DNA from: Cellulomonas cellasea | Lineage (GTDB): Bacteria > Actinomycetota > Actinomycetes > Actinomycetales > Cellulomonadaceae | DNA: 64,000 nt | Direction: 5' to 3' | Assembly (NCBI RefSeq): GCF_030372105.1 | Contig: NZ_JAUDBQ010000009.1 | Coordinates: 1 to 64,000 of the forward strand | Part shown: piece after piece, positions 61,123 to 64,000 of the stretch | Layout of the letters: each line of letters starts with the position of its first letter | Position numbering within the stretch: the stretch's first letter is position 1 | Made by a program: the position numbers and the translations under genes | The notes under the pieces: generated by a model | Seen by the model: the letters and a program-made list of their open reading frames with translations, nothing else | The model's database searches: none | Told to the model about the DNA's origin: nothing

Positions 61123-62378
61123 GCCGCATCCAGGACGCGGCGTGCTGGCCGATGGCCAGCCGCGCCGAGGCGATCGTCAGCAGCATCGTCCTGACGGCGG
61201 ACCACCTCCTGCAAGAGGCCGCGATCGACTACTGGGACATGTCCTCAGCGGGACACGTGGCCGTGGCCGAGCAGGTCCGCGCGTGCGGCTCGGACGAGGT
61301 CGTCGCGGCGCTCGACGCTGTGCTCCGGGCGCCGAGTGACGCTGCGGGCGTGAGCCGCCTCGATGAACGCGTCGCGGAGGCCGTCCGAGAGGACCTCCCC
61401 GGGTGGGGGGAGATCGGGGAGCGCGCGTTGCTGGCCGACGGCCTTGGGCGGCTCGCGGCGCACGTCGGACGCCGTCACGACGACCTCGTGCCCGCCGTGA
61501 CGGCCGAGGAACTGCTCCCGTGGGTGAAGCCGGCTCCCGCGCCCGGCGCCGAGCACGCCCCCGTGTGCGTGGTCATCCCGTTCCGTGACCGGAGCGCGAG
61601 CAGATCCCGGCTCCGCAATCTCCTGGCCTGTATCGGCGCACTGGCCGACCAAAGCCTCCACCGCACGTCCTACCGCGTCATCGTCGTCGAGGCCGACGAC
61701 CAGCCGCGGTGGGAGCAGACGATCCGGCCGTTGGTCGACGACTACGTGCACCTGCCCTCCGGGGGGCACTTCAACAAGTCCTGGGCGGTCAACGTCGGGA
61801 TCGTCCAGCTCGCCGGGGAGGCCGAGCTGATCTGCGTGCTGGATGCCGACGTGTTCGTCGACGGTGAGTTCGTCGAACGCAACGTGCGGCGGTTCCGTAC
61901 GAGAGGCGCGCAGGCGCACCTCCCGTTCCGCGACGCGCTGTGCCTCGACGAGGCGTCGTCCCACAGCGCCGCGCGGGACCGGCTCCTGGCGGGAAAGGAG
62001 TCGACCGACCTCGACGTGCTTCGCGGTGCGGTCCTCCGGCGGCCTCCCGGCCACTGCGTGTGGGTCCGGCGTGGGCTGTTCCTCCGGGTCGGCGGATTCG
62101 ACGAGCGCTTCGAGGGCTGGGGCGGTGAGGACCTCGACTTCGTCTTTCGCCTGGACGTCGTCGGAGCGGTGGACCGGTACGACGACACTCTGATCCACCT
62201 CTTCCACGAGCGCCCGCAGACCCAGGAGGACGGCCAGCGCTTCTACGCCGGTCGTCGGCTCCTGTCATGGCGCCCGTCCACGCCGATCGGCCAGCTCGCC
62301 CGTCCCGCGACATCGTCTGACGACGATCTGGCCGGCCTGATCGAGCGAGTCGAGCACCTCCCGGCGACGACGGCATGA
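61119..62378 (+). CDS. Glycosyltransferase family 2 with WGGED motif
   Basis: 419 aa. After a helical N-terminus of about 145 residues comes a GT-A domain: VCVVIPFRDRSASRSRLRNL, VLDADVFVD (DxD-type, 242-244), and GFDERFEGWGGEDLDFVFRL with W-G-G-E-D (334-338), the acceptor/catalytic motif of the galactosyl/GalNAc-transferase-like group (Glyco_transf_7C). No membrane anchor. Likely transfers a sugar in the pathway of this cluster. GTG at 61119 overlaps the upstream stop as GTGA. Confidence 0.85.
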   Translation: MSRIQDAACWPMASRAEAIVSSIVLTADHLLQEAAIDYWDMSSAGHVAVAEQVRACGSDEVVAALDAVLRAPSDAAGVSRLDERVAEAVREDLPGWGEIGERALLADGLGRLAAHVGRRHDDLVPAVTAEELLPWVKPAPAPGAEHAPVCVVIPFRDRSASRSRLRNLLACIGALADQSLHRTSYRVIVVEADDQPRWEQTIRPLVDDYVHLPSGGHFNKSWAVNVGIVQLAGEAELICVLDADVFVDGEFVERNVRRFRTRGAQAHLPFRDALCLDEASSHSAARDRLLAGKESTDLDVLRGAVLRRPPGHCVWVRRGLFLRVGGFDERFEGWGGEDLDFVFRLDVVGAVDRYDDTLIHLFHERPQTQEDGQRFYAGRRLLSWRPSTPIGQLARPATSSDDDLAGLIERVEHLPATTA

Positions 62379-63337
62379 GGGCGTTGTCCTGCCTCGACGC
62401 AGGCACGTCATTCGAGCGCATCGACGAGGTCGCGCGGGCGGCCGGCATGGACGCGGTGGTCATCGGCGACGCTGTCGCCACGAACCCCGAGCTCTGCGCA
62501 CAACTCGAAGAGAGTCGTCTCCGCGTCGTGCTCAACCTGCCGCTGCTCTTCGACCCCGAGCTGCTCGCGCGACGTCCCGAGACCCTTGCGGTGACGAGCA
62601 CCGGAGGGCGAGCGTCGGTGGGCTGGCTCCAGATGGCCTGTCCGCGCTCGGAGGACTTCTGGACCGACCGGAGCGACGTCCTGCGCACGGCGCTCGCCGC
62701 GGTTCGTCCCGACATGGTGTCACTCGACTTCGCCAGGACCTTCGTCTTCTGGGAGCGTGTCGGGCCGGACACCCGACCGGAGCAGATCGAGCACGGCTGC
62801 TGGTGCCCGAGGTGCCTCGACGGGCTGGAGCCCCCCGCCGACCGCGAGGAACTGGGCCGGCGGGCGGCACAGGCCGTCACGGCGCGGATCGGGCAGGCTG
62901 TCGACCTCGTCCGCGAGTCCCACCCCGATGTGCCGATCGGGGTCAAGGTGGTCCCGTGGCGCATGGCCGACTACGACGGCGCCCGGGAGTGGGCGTGCGG
63001 GCAGGACCTGAGCGCCATCGCCCCCTTGGTCGACTTCCTCATGCCGATGTCGTACTCGGCGCTGATCGGCAGGCCGCCTGCGTACCTGCGGGAGATGCAC
63101 CGTGAGCTCCGGGAGACGGCCGGACGCCCTCTCATGCCGTGGCTCCAGGCGGCCGCACTCGACGGTTCCGACCCCCTCCCCGTAGACGAGATCGCCGCGA
63201 TGCTCGACGCGATCGAGCACGACGCGGAGCTCGGCTACTGCGTTTTCCACCTCGACGGCATCGCCGATCGACCGGACGTCCTCAAGCTCCTCGCCACGAG
63301 GGCGCCGACATCCAACGACGTGAAGGAGATCGTGTGA
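62375..63337 (+). CDS. Putative TIM-barrel glycoside-hydrolase-like protein
   Basis: 320 aa. The pattern of alternating strands with FLMPMSYSALIG, GVKVVPWRMADYDG, MVSLDFARTFVFWERVG and CVFHLDGIAD suggests a (beta/alpha)8 barrel of the kind found in uncharacterised glycoside hydrolase-like families. HGCWCPRCLDG holds a Cys-x-x-Cys pair that could bind a metal. No secretion signal, so a cytoplasmic, biosynthetic rather than degradative role is possible. Overlaps both neighbours by four bases (ATGA, GTGA). Confidence 0.6.
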   Translation: MRALSCLDAGTSFERIDEVARAAGMDAVVIGDAVATNPELCAQLEESRLRVVLNLPLLFDPELLARRPETLAVTSTGGRASVGWLQMACPRSEDFWTDRSDVLRTALAAVRPDMVSLDFARTFVFWERVGPDTRPEQIEHGCWCPRCLDGLEPPADREELGRRAAQAVTARIGQAVDLVRESHPDVPIGVKVVPWRMADYDGAREWACGQDLSAIAPLVDFLMPMSYSALIGRPPAYLREMHRELRETAGRPLMPWLQAAALDGSDPLPVDEIAAMLDAIEHDAELGYCVFHLDGIADRPDVLKLLATRAPTSNDVKEIV

Positions 63338-64000
63338 CCGACATGGAGCTCGACGTGTTCGGACCTGAGCCATGGCTGCGCATCGGCGACCGGGAGTTCC
63401 ACTCCCGGCTCCTCCTCGGGGTCGAGCAGTACACCGAGCCGCCGCTCGTGCGCGACGTCCTCAACGGCAGCGGCGCCGACGTCTTCATCACGACCTACGA
63501 CCTGGAGCGGACCCGGAGCAGCCTCCTGCTGTCCGACCTCGACCGCGAGGTCGACCTCACCAGGTTCACGTGGATCGGCACCACGTCCTTCTCGCACTCG
63601 GCAGCGGACGCGGTGGAGACGGCGCGGCAGCTGCGCTCGGCTCTCGGCCTGGACATCATCAAGCTCGACGTGCGCGACGGCGACAACCGGCCCGACGCCG
63701 AGGCCACGATCGCTGCTGCGAAGGAGTTGCTGAACGACGGCTTCAGCCTGCTGCCGTTCATCCTTCCCTCGGTCGAGACGGCACGCGTCCTCGAGGGCAT
63801 TGGCTGCTCGGCTCTGCGCCTGATGGCGGCTCCGGTCGCCAGCTACCTCGGCATCGTCGATCCCGAGAGCCTCCGGGCGTGCATGGACGCAGTCAGCATC
63901 CCGACAGTCGTCGAAGGCGGCCTCGGGAGCCCTGCCGACGTCACCCGTGCGTTCGAGCTGGGCGCCGACGCCGTGCTCGTCAACACGTTGGTCGCGCGCG
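63334..64000 (+). CDS. ThiG-like (thiazole synthase/BexX-like) enzyme, truncated by the window end
   Basis: About 222 codons present, 3' end outside. ThiG signatures in order: LRIGDREFHSRLLLGVEQYT, WIGTTSFSHSAADAVETARQ, IIKLDVRDGDN (Schiff-base Lys kept), LLPFILPSVETARVL, IGCSALRLMAAPVAS, PTVVEGGLGSPADV and LGADAVLVNTLVA (phosphate-binding loops). Relative to ThiG the two active-site acids are exchanged in type: KLE becomes KLD and VDAG becomes VEGG. There are no other thiamine genes here. BexX, a ThiG homologue, makes a 2-thiosugar phosphate, so a sugar-phosphate substrate is a reasonable inference next to glmS. Confidence 0.85.
   Translation, partial: MTDMELDVFGPEPWLRIGDREFHSRLLLGVEQYTEPPLVRDVLNGSGADVFITTYDLERTRSSLLLSDLDREVDLTRFTWIGTTSFSHSAADAVETARQLRSALGLDIIKLDVRDGDNRPDAEATIAAAKELLNDGFSLLPFILPSVETARVLEGIGCSALRLMAAPVASYLGIVDPESLRACMDAVSIPTVVEGGLGSPADVTRAFELGADAVLVNTLVAR

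Overview
The window is a stretch of very GC-rich chromosome that reads as a free-living actinobacterium. Supporting signs are GTG/TTG starts, many 4-nt stop/start overlaps, a RamB-type regulator beside the glyoxylate-bypass genes, DUF6318-type lipoproteins, and sugar ABC operons without an ATPase gene (as in actinobacteria that share one MsiK ATPase). A Micrococcales/Cellulomonas-like host is my inference; no rRNA, tRNA, origin, insertion sequence, phage or CRISPR array is visible to prove it.

Layout. 80-6410: LysR and orphan LuxR regulators, then the glycine-cleavage operon gcvP-gcvT-gcvH (minus strand) under a tandem glycine riboswitch. 6566-15463: a minus-strand operon for a reduced type VII secretion-like system (WXG100-like protein, EspC-like protein, a helical/hydrophobic putative substrate, three unknown proteins, an FHA-FtsK/SpoIIIE motor of EssC type, a small membrane protein). 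15626-24671: mixed housekeeping (ACT protein, malate dehydrogenase-like enzyme, MOSC protein, lipoprotein and PKD-like protein, aminotransferase, tyrosine phosphatase, two NmrA-like oxidoreductases, methionine aminopeptidase with an unusual structured leader). 24737-29395: malate synthase and isocitrate lyase with the divergent RamB-like regulator. 29392-33831: small regulators and membrane proteins and an MNT/HEPN toxin-antitoxin pair. 33903-41222: a xylo-oligosaccharide-type uptake and hydrolysis operon (binding protein, two permeases, GH3, GH43) behind a clear promoter and LacI-like operator. 41631-45732: a ugp-like glycerophosphodiester uptake operon with its phosphodiesterase. 46184-51815: FBP-domain protein, acyltransferase, ArsR-SRPBCC fusion with a RibD-like reductase, XRE regulator with a divergent QorB-like oxidoreductase.

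52947-64000 (running off the end) is the most unusual part. Two divergent, tightly overlapping operons look like a dedicated biosynthetic cluster. One has glmS, a PurN-like formyltransferase, a class III aminotransferase, a protein with an NDP-kinase-like core, and a NagA-like amidohydrolase. The other has a nucleotidyltransferase-like protein, a WGGED glycosyltransferase, a TIM-barrel-like protein, and a ThiG-like synthase cut by the window edge. My working hypothesis is an amino-sugar (possibly sulfur-containing) metabolite: GlmS would supply glucosamine-6-phosphate, and the ThiG-like enzyme may act on a sugar phosphate as BexX does in 2-thiosugar biosynthesis. Product and order of steps are not determined by the sequence.
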